Source: Sinomonas sp. R1AF57 (lineage in GTDB: Bacteria > Actinomycetota > Actinomycetes > Actinomycetales > Micrococcaceae). Taken from it: a stretch of DNA of 64,000 nucleotides. Shown here piece by piece: positions 6,951 to 15,619 of the stretch; positions within the stretch are counted from its first letter, which is position 1, and the number at the start of each line of letters is the position of its first letter. The notes beneath the pieces were generated by a model. The model was given only the letters and a program-made list of their open reading frames with translations, made no database searches and was not told the origin of the DNA. The stretch spans positions 3,562,708 through 3,626,707 of the forward strand of contig NZ_CP022463.1 of NCBI RefSeq assembly GCF_002224485.1. Reading direction: 5' to 3'. The translations under genes were made by a program, and so were the position numbers.

Positions 6951-9659
6951 TCAGAACTCGCCCGAGCCCACCCTCTTGTCCGCGGCGACCACGACGCCCG
7001 TCGCCACTGCGGCCGCGAGGATTGCGAGCCAGGCCTGCCAGCCGATCGGCGCGGTCTGGAAGAGCGTGTTCATCGCCGGCACGTACGTCAGCGCGAGCTG
7101 CGCGACGGCCTGCACCGCGGCCCCGAGGATGAGCCACCGGTTGCTGAACGGCCCGCCCGGCTGCCCGAACCGGCGCAGCGACCGGCAGCCGAAGAGGTAG
7201 ACCGCCTCGACCGCGACGAACAGGTTCACCGCGAGGGTGCGGGCCTCGGCGTCGGAGGCGCCCTGCCCCAGCGCCCAGTGGAACCCGGCCCACGCTCCGG
7301 CGAGGAGGAGCGCCGAGACGAGGCCGGTGCGCCGCAGGAGCGGCCACGTCAGCAGCGGACGGTCCGGCTCGCGCGGCTGCCGCGTCATGATGCCGGGCTC
7401 CTTGGGCTCGAACGCGAGCATGAGCCCCAGGGCCACGGCCGTGGTCATGTTGATCCACAGGATCTGGGTCGGGAGGATCGGCAGCGTGGTCCCGAGCAGG
7501 ATGGCCACGAGGATCACGAGGCCCTCCGCCATGTTGGTCGGGAGGGTCCACACGATGAACTTCGTGAGGTTGTCGAAGACCCCGCGGCCCTCCTCGACCG
7601 CGGCCTCGATCGTGGAGAAGTCGTCGTCGGTCAGCACCATGTCGGCGGCCTCCTTGGCCACCTCGGTCCCGCCGCGTCCCATGGCGATCCCGATGTCGGC
7701 CTGCCGCAGCGCGGGGGCGTCGTTGACGCCGTCGCCCGTCATCGCCACGACGTTCCCCTGGGACTGCATCGAGGCGATGAGCCTGAGCTTCTGCTCGGGG
7801 GACACCCGGGCGAAGACCCTGGCACGCTCGACGGCGCGGTCGTAGTCCGCGCCCTCGAGCGCCTCGAGCGCGGGGCCGTTGAGGACAAGGCCCTGCCCGG
7901 CGGCATGGCCGGGCTCGCCGTCGAGCAGGCCCACCCGGTGGGCGATGGCGGCCGCGGTCGCCGCGTGGTCACCGGTGATCATCTTGACCGTGATCCCGGC
8001 CTCCCGGCACGCGCGCACGGCCGGGGCGACGGCGGTGCGGGGCGGGTCCTGCATGGCCACCATGCCGGTCAGGAGCATGGATTCGGGCAGGAAGGCCTCA
8101 TCGAGCACGGCGTCGCCCTGCCGTCGCACCGCGGTCGCGAGGACGCGCAGCCCCTCGCCTGCTCGCCCGGCGGCGACGGCGTGCACTGCCTCCGGGTCCA
8201 GCGGCTGGACGGCGCCGTCCGCCCCGAGCCGGCCCGAGCACAGGCGCAGGATGCTCTCCACGGAGCCCTTCGCGAACACGATGCCGCCGCCCCCGGCCGG
8301 GTCGTGGTGGGCGGTGGCCATGAACTGCCGCTCTGAGCTGAACGGCACCGACGCAGCGCGCGGGTGGGTTCCCTCGAACTCCTCGCGCGTGACACCCGCC
8401 TTCGCCGCCGCGACCACCATCGCGATCTCGGTCGGGTCGCCCGAGGCGCGCCAGCCGCCGTCGTGCAGGGCCAGCGTCGCGTCGCCGCACACCGCCCCGG
8501 CGACGAGTGCGGCGCGGAGCGGGCCGCCGGCGTCGTGCGCTGCGAGGTCCACGGGCCGCCCGGACGCGTCGAGGAGCTGGCCCTCGGGGGTGTAGCCCGT
8601 CCCGGTGGCGGCGTAGGAGCCGCTGGGCGTCCAGACGTGGAGCACGGTCATCTGGTTCTCGGTGAAGGTGCCGGTCTTGTCGGAGCAGATCACGGTGGTG
8701 CTGCCGAGCGTCTCGACGACCGGCAGTCGGCGCACCACTGCGCGGCGGCGGGCCATCCGGCTCACGCCGATCGCGAGCGTGACCGTGACCGCGGCCTGCA
8801 GGCCCTCGGGGATGGCGCCCACGGCGAGCGCGACCGCAGCCGTGAACATGTCCGCGGGATGCTCGCCGCGCACCACTCCGACCACGAACGTCAGCGCCGC
8901 GAGCGCCAGGATCGCGACGGTCAGGAACGCGCTGAAGCGGGCGAGCTTCTGCGTCAGCGGGGTCTCGACGCCGCGGACCGAGCCGACGAGCCGGTGGATC
9001 TGGCCGATCTCCGTCTCGGCGCCCGTCTTGACCGTGACCGCTGCACCCGTGCCCGCGGTGACGAGGGTGCCGCTGTAGACCATGTTGCTGCGGTCGGCCA
9101 CCGGGGTGGGGATGGGCAGGACGGTCTCGTTCTTGGTGACGGGCTCGGACTCGCCCGTCAGCGCCGACTCGTCGACGCGCAGCTCGGCGTGGGCCACGAG
9201 GCGCGCGTCCGCGGGCACGCGGTCCCCCGCCTCGAGCAGGAGGAGGTCGCCCGGCACGAGGTCCTCGGAGGGCACGGTCTGCCGCCGGCCCGCGCGCACC
9301 ACGGTCGCGGGGGTCGTCACCATGGTGCGGAGGGCGTCGAGCGCGGACTCGGCGCGGGACTCCTGGATGAATCCCACCACCATGTTCACGAGCACGACGC
9401 CGAAGATCACCGTCGCGTCCACGGCCTCGCCGAGGTACGTGGTCACCGCCCCGGCGGCCAGGAGCACGTAGATCAGCGGGTTGTTGACCTGGCCCCACAC
9501 CCGCCGCAGGGTCCCGTTGCCCCGGGCCCCGGGGAGGCGGTTCTCGCCGAACTGCCCGCGGCGGCGGGCGACCTCGGAATCGTCGAGGCCATCGCGCGGG
9601 TCGGTCTCGAGGAGCAGGACCACCTCATGCACGCTCAGGCCGTGATGGTTCTCGCTCAC
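6951..9659 (-). CDS. P-type cation-transporting ATPase (type II)
   Basis: A 902-residue membrane ATPase. In order it has an N-terminal cation-ATPase domain, the actuator motif ALTGESEPV, the M4 motif AVGAIPEGLQAAVTV, the phosphorylation site CSDKTGTFTENQM, a KGSVE nucleotide-binding motif, GDGVNDAPALRQADIG, and a C-terminal membrane bundle. This layout is that of bacterial Ca2+/Na+-type (IIA-like) pumps. The M6 region reads WINMTTAVALGLMLAFEP, so the Asp normally found after N-x-x-T in calcium pumps is absent. GTG 9659 (VSENHHGLSVHEV) is preferred; longer in-frame starts run into the terminator at 9742-9775. Transported ion is uncertain. Confidence 0.88.
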   Translation of the reverse strand: MSENHHGLSVHEVVLLLETDPRDGLDDSEVARRRGQFGENRLPGARGNGTLRRVWGQVNNPLIYVLLAAGAVTTYLGEAVDATVIFGVVLVNMVVGFIQESRAESALDALRTMVTTPATVVRAGRRQTVPSEDLVPGDLLLLEAGDRVPADARLVAHAELRVDESALTGESEPVTKNETVLPIPTPVADRSNMVYSGTLVTAGTGAAVTVKTGAETEIGQIHRLVGSVRGVETPLTQKLARFSAFLTVAILALAALTFVVGVVRGEHPADMFTAAVALAVGAIPEGLQAAVTVTLAIGVSRMARRRAVVRRLPVVETLGSTTVICSDKTGTFTENQMTVLHVWTPSGSYAATGTGYTPEGQLLDASGRPVDLAAHDAGGPLRAALVAGAVCGDATLALHDGGWRASGDPTEIAMVVAAAKAGVTREEFEGTHPRAASVPFSSERQFMATAHHDPAGGGGIVFAKGSVESILRLCSGRLGADGAVQPLDPEAVHAVAAGRAGEGLRVLATAVRRQGDAVLDEAFLPESMLLTGMVAMQDPPRTAVAPAVRACREAGITVKMITGDHAATAAAIAHRVGLLDGEPGHAAGQGLVLNGPALEALEGADYDRAVERARVFARVSPEQKLRLIASMQSQGNVVAMTGDGVNDAPALRQADIGIAMGRGGTEVAKEAADMVLTDDDFSTIEAAVEEGRGVFDNLTKFIVWTLPTNMAEGLVILVAILLGTTLPILPTQILWINMTTAVALGLMLAFEPKEPGIMTRQPREPDRPLLTWPLLRRTGLVSALLLAGAWAGFHWALGQGASDAEARTLAVNLFVAVEAVYLFGCRSLRRFGQPGGPFSNRWLILGAAVQAVAQLALTYVPAMNTLFQTAPIGWQAWLAILAAAVATGVVVAADKRVGSGEF

Positions 9660-9741
9660 GCGGCCAGCTTCGCCCGGCCCGCGAGGGGTGTCAAAGGAGG
9701 GCGCGTGCGATCCTGCCCACACTGGCCGGGGGCTGGCACGG

Positions 9742-9775
9742 CCAGGCGGCGTGTCGTGTACGACACGCCGCCTGG
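9742..9775 (-). terminator. Palindromic terminator after the adh-DUF779 operon
   Basis: A 34-base near-perfect palindrome: arms CCAGGCGGCGTGTCGT and ACGACACGCCGCCTGG with two central bases. It lies 32 bases beyond the stop of the DUF779 gene and 83 bases before the P-type ATPase start, so it should end the alcohol dehydrogenase transcript and insulate the pump gene. Confidence 0.75.
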
Positions 9776-9806
9776 TGGGAGTCAATGCGAGCAGGAAGGA
9801 ACGCGC

Positions 9807-10211
9807 CTACGGCACGTCCAGGATCTCGCTGCGGATCAGGAAGCGCTTCCCCTCGGGTGCCTCGAGGGAGAAGCCGCTCCCCCGCCCCGTCACCACGTCC
9901 ACCGTGAGGTGCGTGTGGGACCAGTACGAGAACTGCTCCTTCGACATCCAGAACCCGAGCTCGCCCCGCCCAGGGAGGTCGAAGAGCCCGAGGAGCTCGT
10001 CGGCGTCGCCCGTGAGGAAGTCACCGGCGGGGTAGCACATGGGCGCGGACCCGTCGCAGCACCCGCCGGACTGGTGGAACATGAGCGGCCCGTGCCGCTC
10101 CCAGAGCGTCTCCAGCAGGTTCAGGGCCGGCTCGGTCAGTGCGACCCGGGAGAAGTCCTCCCCCGGGCGCACCGGCCGGGCCTGCAGCGCGTGGCCCATG
10201 GAACCGGTCAT
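9807..10211 (-). CDS. DUF779 domain protein
   Basis: A 134-residue soluble protein with the DUF779 signatures PLMFHQSGGCCDGSAPMCYP and FWMSKEQFSYWSHTHLTVDVV and a Cys-Cys...Cys cluster that could bind metal. The family has no established activity, but it is commonly found beside aldehyde and alcohol dehydrogenase genes, as here. Its ATG overlaps the last base of the alcohol dehydrogenase stop (TGATG), so the two are translationally coupled. A role in aldehyde metabolism or detoxification is inferred from context. Confidence 0.88.
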   Translation of the reverse strand: MTGSMGHALQARPVRPGEDFSRVALTEPALNLLETLWERHGPLMFHQSGGCCDGSAPMCYPAGDFLTGDADELLGLFDLPGRGELGFWMSKEQFSYWSHTHLTVDVVTGRGSGFSLEAPEGKRFLIRSEILDVP

Positions 10212-11239
10212 CAGTACTTGATGACCACGCGGCCGTCGATCTTGGCGTGGTGCATCTCGTCGAAGACCTGGTTGATCTCCTCCAGCTCCCGCGTGTGGAA
10301 CGTGGGGTGGATGAGGCCGCGGGCGTAGAAGTCGAGCGCCTCCTCGAGGTCCTGCCGCGTGCCCACGATCGAGCCGCGGATCGTGAGGCCCTTGAGCACG
10401 ATGTCGAAGATCGGGGCCGGGAAGTCGCCCGGGGGCAGGCCGTTGAAGACGATGGTTCCGCCGCGGCGGGTCATGCCGATGGCCTGGCCGAACGCGGCCG
10501 GGTGCACGGCGGTGACGAGGACGCCGTGGGCGCCGCCGGTGGCCTTCTGGATGGCCTCGGCCGGGTCCTCGGCGAACGCGTTGACGGTGACCTCGGCGCC
10601 GTGCTTCTTCGCGAGCGCGAGCTTCTCGTCCGCGACGTCCACGGCCGCGACGCGCATGCCCATCGCGACGGCGTACTGCACCGCGATGTGCCCGAGGCCG
10701 CCGATGCCGGAGATGACGACCCACTCGCCCGGGCGGACCTCGGTCTGCTTGAGACCCTTGTACACGGTGACGCCGGCGCACAGGACCGGGGCGACCTCGT
10801 ACGGGTCCGAGCCCTCGGGGATGCGGGCGGCGAACTTCGTGTCCACCAGCATGTACTCGCCGAACGAGCCGTCCACGCCGTAGCCGCCGTTCTGCTGCGA
10901 CTCGCACAGCGTCTCCCAGCCGGTGCGGCAGTACTCGCAGGTGCCGCAGGCGCTCCACAGCCACGCGTTGCCGATGAGGTCGCCCTCCTTCACGTCCGTG
11001 ACGCCCTCGCCGACGGAGACGACCGTGCCGACGCCCTCGTGGCCCGGGACGAGCGGCAGCTTGGGCTTGACGGGCCAGTCGCCCTGGGCCGCGTGGAGGT
11101 CGGTGTGGCAGACGCCGCTCGAGATGAGCTTCACGAGCGCCTGGCCGGGGCCGGGGGTGGGGATCTGCAGCTCGTCGACAGTGAGCTCGTCGCCGAACGT
11201 GTGGACGACGGCGGCCTTGAAGGTGCTGGTCGTGGTCAT
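10211..11239 (-). CDS. Zinc-dependent alcohol dehydrogenase
   Basis: A 342-residue medium-chain alcohol dehydrogenase of the AdhP/AdhA type. It has SSGVCHTDLHA and PGHEGVG (catalytic zinc), CGTCEYCRTGWETLC (structural zinc cysteines), and SGIGGLGHIAVQYA (NAD-binding). It should interconvert ethanol and acetaldehyde with NAD+. Three ATGs compete; ATG 11239 is preferred since AGGGAG lies seven bases before it, while ATG 11245 is too close to that site. The gene is followed by DUF779 and preceded, beyond a repeat array, by an aldehyde dehydrogenase, giving an ethanol-to-acetate module. Confidence 0.92.
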   Translation of the reverse strand: MTTTSTFKAAVVHTFGDELTVDELQIPTPGPGQALVKLISSGVCHTDLHAAQGDWPVKPKLPLVPGHEGVGTVVSVGEGVTDVKEGDLIGNAWLWSACGTCEYCRTGWETLCESQQNGGYGVDGSFGEYMLVDTKFAARIPEGSDPYEVAPVLCAGVTVYKGLKQTEVRPGEWVVISGIGGLGHIAVQYAVAMGMRVAAVDVADEKLALAKKHGAEVTVNAFAEDPAEAIQKATGGAHGVLVTAVHPAAFGQAIGMTRRGGTIVFNGLPPGDFPAPIFDIVLKGLTIRGSIVGTRQDLEEALDFYARGLIHPTFHTRELEEINQVFDEMHHAKIDGRVVIKY

Positions 11240-11261
11240 GGTCATGCTCCCTTGCATGTTG

Positions 11262-11430
11262 CGGTGGTTGAGCGGAGTCGAAACCCCGGTGATTGAGCGG
11301 AGTCGAAACCCCGGTGGTTGAGCGGAGCCGGCGGTTGAGCGGAACCGGCGGTTGAGCGGAGCCGGTGGTTGAGCGGAGCCGGTGGTTGAGCGGAGTCGAA
11401 ACCCCGGAGGATTGGGCTCCGCTCAACCGC
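11262..11430. repeat. Tandem GGTTGAGCGGAG repeat array
   Basis: Seven direct copies of a unit with core GGTTGAGCGGAGTCGAAACC or its shortened form GGTTGAGCGGAGCCG stand in a row, followed by one inverted copy CTCCGCTCAACCGCC (11417-11431). The last direct copy and the inverted copy can pair into a hairpin just past the aldehyde dehydrogenase stop. GGTTTCGACTCCGCTCAACC-like elements are widespread single intergenic repeats in actinobacteria; here they have expanded in tandem between two genes of one pathway. Confidence 0.85.
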
Positions 11431-11438
11431 CGTGCGCT

Positions 11439-12962
11439 CTAGAAGAAGCCGAGCTTGGACTCCGCGTAGGAGACGAGCAGGTTCTTGGTCTGCTGGTAGT
11501 GCTCGAGCATCATGAGGTGGGTCTCGCGGCCGATGCCGGAGGACTTGTACCCGCCGAACGCGGCGTGCGCGGGGTACGCGTGGTAGTTGTTCACCCACAC
11601 GCGCCCGGCCTGGATGTCGCGGCCGGCACGGTAGGCGGTGTTGCCGTCGCGGGACCAGACGCCGGCGCCGAGGCCGTAGAGGGTGTCGTTGGCGATCTCG
11701 AGGGCCTCCTCGTAGTCCGAGAAGCTCGTGACCGAGACGACCGGGCCGAAGATCTCCTCCTGGAAGATGCGCATCCTGTTGTTGCCCTCGAACACCGTGG
11801 GCTCGACGTAGTAGCCGCCCGCGAGCTCGCCGGGCAGCTCGGCGCGCTTGCCGCCGGTGAGGACCTTGGCACCCTCGGCCTTGCCGATCTCGATGTAGCT
11901 CAGGATCTTCTCGAGCTGGTCGTTGGAGGCCTGCGCGCCGATCATCGTCTCGGTGTCGAGCGGGTTGCCCTGCTTGATCTTCTTGGTGCGTTCGACGACG
12001 TCGCCCAGGAATCGCTCGTAGATGCCCTCCTGGACCAGGGCGCGGGACGGGCAGGTGCAGACCTCGCCCTGGTTGAGCGCGAAGAGGGTGAAGCCTTCCT
12101 GCGCCTTGTCGTAGAACGCGTCATCCTTGGCGGCGATGTCGTCGAAGAAGATGTTCGGGCTCTTCCCGCCGAGCTCGAGCGTGACGGGGATGAGGTTCTG
12201 GGACGCGTACTGCATGATGAGCCGGCCCGTGGTGGTCTCGCCGGTGAAGGCGATCTTGCGGATGCGCGGGGAGGAGGCGAGCGGCTTGCCGGCCTCGACG
12301 CCGAAGCCGTTGACGATGTTCAGCACTCCGGCCGGGAGGAGGTCGCCGATGATCTCGGCCAGGACCAGGACGCTCGCCGGCGTCTGCTCGGCGGGCTTGA
12401 GCACGACGGCGTTGCCCGCGGCGAGCGCGGGGGCCAGCTTCCACGTGGCCATCAGGAGCGGGAAGTTCCACGGGATGATCTGCCCGACCACGCCGAGCGG
12501 CTCGTGGAAGTGGTACGCGGTGGTGTTCTCGTCGATCTGGGAGAGCGAGCCCTCCTGGGCGCGGATCGCGCCGGCGTAGTAGCGGAAGTGGTCCACGGCG
12601 AGCGGCAGGTCCGCGGCCAGGGTCTCGCGGACGGGCTTGCCGTTGTCCCAGGTCTCGGCGACGGCGAGGGTCTCGAGGTTCTCCTCGATGCGGTCCGCGA
12701 TGCGGTGCAGGATGAGCGCGCGCTCAGCGACGCTGGTCTTGCCCCAGCCCGGGGCGGCCTTGTGGGCGGCGTCGAGGGCGAGCTCGATGTCCGCCGCCTG
12801 CGAGCGCGCGACCTCGCAGAACACCTTGCCGGTGACCGGGGTGACGTTCTCGAAGTACTCGCCGCCCACCGGAGCGACCCATTCGCCGCCGATGTAGTTC
12901 TCGTAGCGGTCCTTGAAGGTGACCTTGCTGCCTTCCGTGCCCGGGAATGCGTAGACGGTCAT
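11439..12962 (-). CDS. Aldehyde dehydrogenase (acetaldehyde type)
   Basis: A 507-residue NAD+-dependent aldehyde dehydrogenase of the ExaC/AldA type. Seen are [25 protein letters not shown], the catalytic Glu in [12 protein letters not shown] and the catalytic Cys in [11 protein letters not shown]. It should oxidise acetaldehyde to acetate. ATG 12962 is chosen because AGGGAG lies nine bases upstream; 24 extra residues from an earlier ATG do not resemble the family. It lies upstream of adh and DUF779 on the same strand, separated by the tandem repeat array. A direct-repeat motif at 13050-13074 is shared with the GAF regulator at 61335. Confidence 0.93.
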   Translation of the reverse strand: MTVYAFPGTEGSKVTFKDRYENYIGGEWVAPVGGEYFENVTPVTGKVFCEVARSQAADIELALDAAHKAAPGWGKTSVAERALILHRIADRIEENLETLAVAETWDNGKPVRETLAADLPLAVDHFRYYAGAIRAQEGSLSQIDENTTAYHFHEPLGVVGQIIPWNFPLLMATWKLAPALAAGNAVVLKPAEQTPASVLVLAEIIGDLLPAGVLNIVNGFGVEAGKPLASSPRIRKIAFTGETTTGRLIMQYASQNLIPVTLELGGKSPNIFFDDIAAKDDAFYDKAQEGFTLFALNQGEVCTCPSRALVQEGIYERFLGDVVERTKKIKQGNPLDTETMIGAQASNDQLEKILSYIEIGKAEGAKVLTGGKRAELPGELAGGYYVEPTVFEGNNRMRIFQEEIFGPVVSVTSFSDYEEALEIANDTLYGLGAGVWSRDGNTAYRAGRDIQAGRVWVNNYHAYPAHAAFGGYKSSGIGRETHLMMLEHYQQTKNLLVSYAESKLGFF

Positions 12963-13049
12963 GGCGAAACTCCCTTGTCTCTGTGCCTGTGGCCGGTGGT
13001 GCCGGCCGAGGTGGCCGGTGGACCGGCGTTGCACTGAGCGTAGGAGCGG

Positions 13050-13074
13050 GGAGGTTGCGGACTGGTTGCACGGG
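13050..13074. promoter_or_regulatory. Candidate GAF-regulator site upstream of aldehyde dehydrogenase
   Basis: Two GTTGCR hexamers spaced 11 bases apart (13054 and 13065), preceded by GGAG. The 25-base block matches 61335-61359, upstream of the GAF regulator gene, at 18 positions, including GGAGGTTGC and GTTGCA. Further GTTGCA/GTTGCG copies lie at 13028 and about 13095. One-turn spacing suits a dimer on one helix face. The link is inference. Confidence 0.45.
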
Positions 13075-13135
13075 TGTGGCGGGCGTCACAGCGGGCGTTG
13101 CGCGGGCCGGGCGCGGGAATGCCGCGCCGGCGGCC

Positions 13136-14335
13136 TCACTTGCACTTTCCGGGATTCGCCGTGCACCACTGCTGGTACTGCTCCACGTAGGTCTGGTGCT
13201 CCGCGTACGTCTTCGCGAACTTCGTCTCGCCGGTGTCGAGGTTGACGGTCACCCAGAACAGGTAGTCGTTCGCCGTCGGGTGTGCTGCCGCGGCCACCGC
13301 CTTCGATCCCGGCGAGCCGATGGGGCCCGGCGGGAGCCCGCCGTGGACGTAGGTGTTGTACGGGTTGTTCGCGTCCGCCTTCTGTTCCTCGGTGAGCTGG
13401 ACGGTCTTCGTGCCGAGACCGTACGTCACCGTGGCGTCGGACTGGATGAGGCCCTTGGTCTCATCGTTCGGCTTGAGGCGGTTCTCAATGGCTCCGGCAA
13501 CATTCCCGTAGTCGGCCCGGCCGCCCTCGGCCTGGACGATGCTCGCGACCGTCAGCACCTCGTACTGCTTCGCCGGGTCGGTGACGCCGGCCTGCTTGAG
13601 CTCGTCGAGGGTCGCCGAGACGAGCGAGGCGAGGATGTCCTTCGCCGGCGTCCCCACTGGGAAGCGGTACTCACCCGGTGCCAGATAGCCCTCGAGGGTC
13701 TTGGCCTGTGACGGGAGCCCGAACTGGGAAGGCTGGCTGTTCAGCGAGTCGAGCTCCTTCCTGTCGACGCCCGCAGACCTGGCGATCGCGTCGAGCGACT
13801 CGTTGATGCGCAGTCCGGCGCTCAGCGCGAAGTACATGACCTTAGCGCCGTCGCCTGCGAGGACCTGCGCGGCGTCCGACGCCTTCATCTCCTTCTTGAA
13901 GGTGAAGTCGCCGGGGTGGACCTTTCCGCCGGTGTCTCCGAATGCGCGGACGAAGGTGTCGGCGTCCGCGACCACGCCCTGCTCCTGCAGTTCCTTGGCG
14001 ACCGTGGCGAGGGCATCGCCCTGTTGGACCGTGACCGTGACCGGGTCGGTTCCGGGGCCCGGGTAGTCGGCGACCTTGTCCATCCCAAGGGCGGAGCGCA
14101 GGACCAGCGCAACGAGAACTGAGCCGGCTACCACGAGCGCTATGACGACGCCCATGGCGATGGCTGCGGTCCGGAGCGGACGACGGCGCCGCGGGCCTCC
14201 CCGGCCTCCCCCGCCGGCGACCGGATGGGCGCCAGGCTCTGGCGTCTCCTCCTGCGCGGCCAGGAGTCCGCCGATGCCCACTGCCGTCGGCGCGTGGGCC
14301 GAAGACTGCTGGTCTTGACCCCCTGAGGTGATCAC
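13136..14335 (-). CDS. mltG: Endolytic murein transglycosylase MltG-like (YceG family)
   Basis: A 399-residue protein: a disordered cytoplasmic N-terminus, one membrane segment (TAAIAMGVVIALVVAGSVLV, about residue 55), a LysM-like region, then the YceG catalytic domain with ASIVQAEGGRADYGNVAGAI (catalytic Glu), LIQSDATVTYGLG and NPYNTYVHGGLPPGPIGSPG. Such enzymes cut nascent glycan strands. GTG 14335 has AGGAG ten bases upstream; a longer frame to 14584 has no membrane-protein character and overlaps a hairpin. The usual neighbours (alaS-ruvX, aroE) are absent, so this may be a second paralogue rather than the housekeeping copy. Confidence 0.85.
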   Translation of the reverse strand: MITSGGQDQQSSAHAPTAVGIGGLLAAQEETPEPGAHPVAGGGGRGGPRRRRPLRTAAIAMGVVIALVVAGSVLVALVLRSALGMDKVADYPGPGTDPVTVTVQQGDALATVAKELQEQGVVADADTFVRAFGDTGGKVHPGDFTFKKEMKASDAAQVLAGDGAKVMYFALSAGLRINESLDAIARSAGVDRKELDSLNSQPSQFGLPSQAKTLEGYLAPGEYRFPVGTPAKDILASLVSATLDELKQAGVTDPAKQYEVLTVASIVQAEGGRADYGNVAGAIENRLKPNDETKGLIQSDATVTYGLGTKTVQLTEEQKADANNPYNTYVHGGLPPGPIGSPGSKAVAAAAHPTANDYLFWVTVNLDTGETKFAKTYAEHQTYVEQYQQWCTANPGKCK

Positions 14336-14404
14336 GGTGTCCGAGCTCCTGTCCCTGATGCGGCGCGGCGGGCATGGCCCCGCCACACGGTCTCTGGGAA
14401 AGTA

Positions 14405-14434
14405 CCCTTTCGTTCGCTCGGTGAAACGAAAGGG
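14405..14434 (-). terminator. Inverted repeat after the small-protein pair
   Basis: Perfect 10-bp arms CCCTTTCGTT and AACGAAAGGG with a 10-base loop, located seven bases past the stop of the 78-residue protein gene and before the MltG start. It probably terminates the small operon, though a regulatory role for mltG is possible. Confidence 0.55.
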
Positions 14435-14441
14435 AGCGCGG

Positions 14442-14678
14442 TCAGCGGCGGATCCGGTGGGGGCCCTCGAGCTGGTCGGGCGGGATCGGCAGGCCCCTCC
14501 AGGGAAGCTCGGTTCCCGGCACGAAGACATGCTCGGCACGGAAGCCGCGCTGGCGGCGTCGGCCAGACGCGACCTCCCAGACAACGTAGACGCGGCCGCC
14601 GCCGGACGCTACGGCATACCCGTGGATCTCATTGCCGCGCTCCCTGACGATGACCATCTGCACGTCGGATCGGCTCAT
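14442..14678 (-). CDS. Small hypothetical protein (78 aa)
   Basis: I do not recognise this protein. It has 78 residues, rich in basic and beta-forming residues (VQMVIVRERGNEIHGYAVAS, GGRVYVVWEVASG), and looks like a compact soluble beta-domain. Its ATG overlaps the stop of the upstream 68-residue gene (ATGA), and a hairpin follows its stop, which supports a real two-gene operon. It could be a small regulatory or nucleic-acid-binding protein, but nothing specific shows this. Confidence 0.6.
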   Translation of the reverse strand: MSRSDVQMVIVRERGNEIHGYAVASGGGRVYVVWEVASGRRRQRGFRAEHVFVPGTELPWRGLPIPPDQLEGPHRIRR

Positions 14679-14881
14679 GCGTGTTCCACGCCTTGGGCGT
14701 GGAACGGCAGGCCGTGTTCGTGCAGCGCCTGGACGATGGCCTGTTCCTGCGCGGCGAGGGCCGCCGCTGCCCCGTTCGGAGCGTCGCTGCCCGTGTGGCG
14801 CATGGCGTCTTCGACCTGGGCAAGCTGGACGATGAGCTCCCGCACAGTGGCGCGCTCGGATTTCGCTGATGTCGAGGACAT
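14675..14881 (-). CDS. Small hypothetical protein (68 aa)
   Basis: A 68-residue, Ala/Gln-rich, probably helical protein (ATVRELIVQLAQVEDAM ... ALAAQEQAIVQALHEHG) without a recognisable family. The ATG seems to be leaderless: TAGGCT ends six bases before it, with AAGACA 18 bases further upstream as a possible -35. It shares the control region 14882-14956 with the divergent response-regulator gene and is coupled by ATGA overlap to the 78-residue gene. Confidence 0.6.
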   Translation of the reverse strand: MSSTSAKSERATVRELIVQLAQVEDAMRHTGSDAPNGAAAALAAQEQAIVQALHEHGLPFHAQGVEHA

Positions 14882-14944
14882 GCCTTGAGCCTACGGGTGG
14901 GTAGACAGCCCTGTCTTCACCCGGAGGGGTGAGGCGGCGGGTTC

Positions 14945-14950
14945 TACAGT
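14945..14950 (+). promoter_or_regulatory. -10 element for a leaderless response-regulator transcript
   Basis: TACAGT at 14945-14950 is followed by six bases and then the GTG start at 14957, the expected position of the transcription start. No Shine-Dalgarno sequence fits. A small dyad CACCC-GGAG-GGGTG (14919-14932) lies in the -35 region and may be an operator for the divergent pair. Confidence 0.5.
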
Positions 14951-14956
14951 AGACCT

Positions 14957-15619
14957 GTGGGTGCTCTGCGCGTTGCTCTCGTCAACGACTACGAGGTTGT
15001 CGTCCAGGGGTTGGCTGCCATGCTCCGGTCCTATCGCGACTCGCTGCATGTCGTCGAGCTGGATCTCAACAGGGACGTGGGCCAGCCGGTCGACATCACG
15101 CTCTACGACACCTTCGCGGCGCCCCAGGGCGATGCCGAGGATGTGCGGCGGCTTGCAGCGAATCCGCTGGCAGGCAAAGTGGTGGTCTACTCGTGGAACC
15201 TCGACTCCGATCTGGTCTCCGCCGCACTCGCCAACGGCGCCAGCGCCTACCTGTCCAAGGGCCTGACCGCGAAGGAGCTCACGACCGCCCTGCACGCCGT
15301 GCACCGCGGAGAGCTCGGGGCGGTCGCCGCGGCCCATGGGTCGGCGAAGGTGGTGGGCGGGGACTGGCCCGGCCGGGAGGAAGGGCTCACCCAGCGCGAG
15401 GCCGAGATCCTCGCGCTCATCACGCAGGGGCTCAGCAACCTCGAGATCGCGGACCTCACCCATCTATCGATCAACTCGGTCAAGACGTTCATCCGCAGCT
15501 GCTACCGCCGGATCGGAGCGGCGAACCGGCCACAGGCCATCCTGTGGGGCGTCGAGCACGGCTTCCGGCCGGATCGTGCGCGGATCCGGCTGAGCGAGCC
15601 GGAAGACGCCTCGCGCTAA
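14957..15619 (+). CDS. Orphan response regulator, LuxR/NarL type
   Basis: A 220-residue protein with a receiver domain (LRVALVNDYEVVVQGLAAML; candidate phospho-acceptor Asp in VDITLYDTF about residue 51; conserved Lys in AYLSKG) and a C-terminal GerE/LuxR helix-turn-helix (LTQREAEILALITQGLSNLE ... NSVKTFIRSCYRRIG). No sensor kinase gene is adjacent. The GTG start appears leaderless. Its last four bases overlap the stop of the convergent SRPBCC gene. Target genes are unknown; the two small divergent genes are the nearest candidates. Confidence 0.88.
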   Translation: MGALRVALVNDYEVVVQGLAAMLRSYRDSLHVVELDLNRDVGQPVDITLYDTFAAPQGDAEDVRRLAANPLAGKVVVYSWNLDSDLVSAALANGASAYLSKGLTAKELTTALHAVHRGELGAVAAAHGSAKVVGGDWPGREEGLTQREAEILALITQGLSNLEIADLTHLSINSVKTFIRSCYRRIGAANRPQAILWGVEHGFRPDRARIRLSEPEDASR

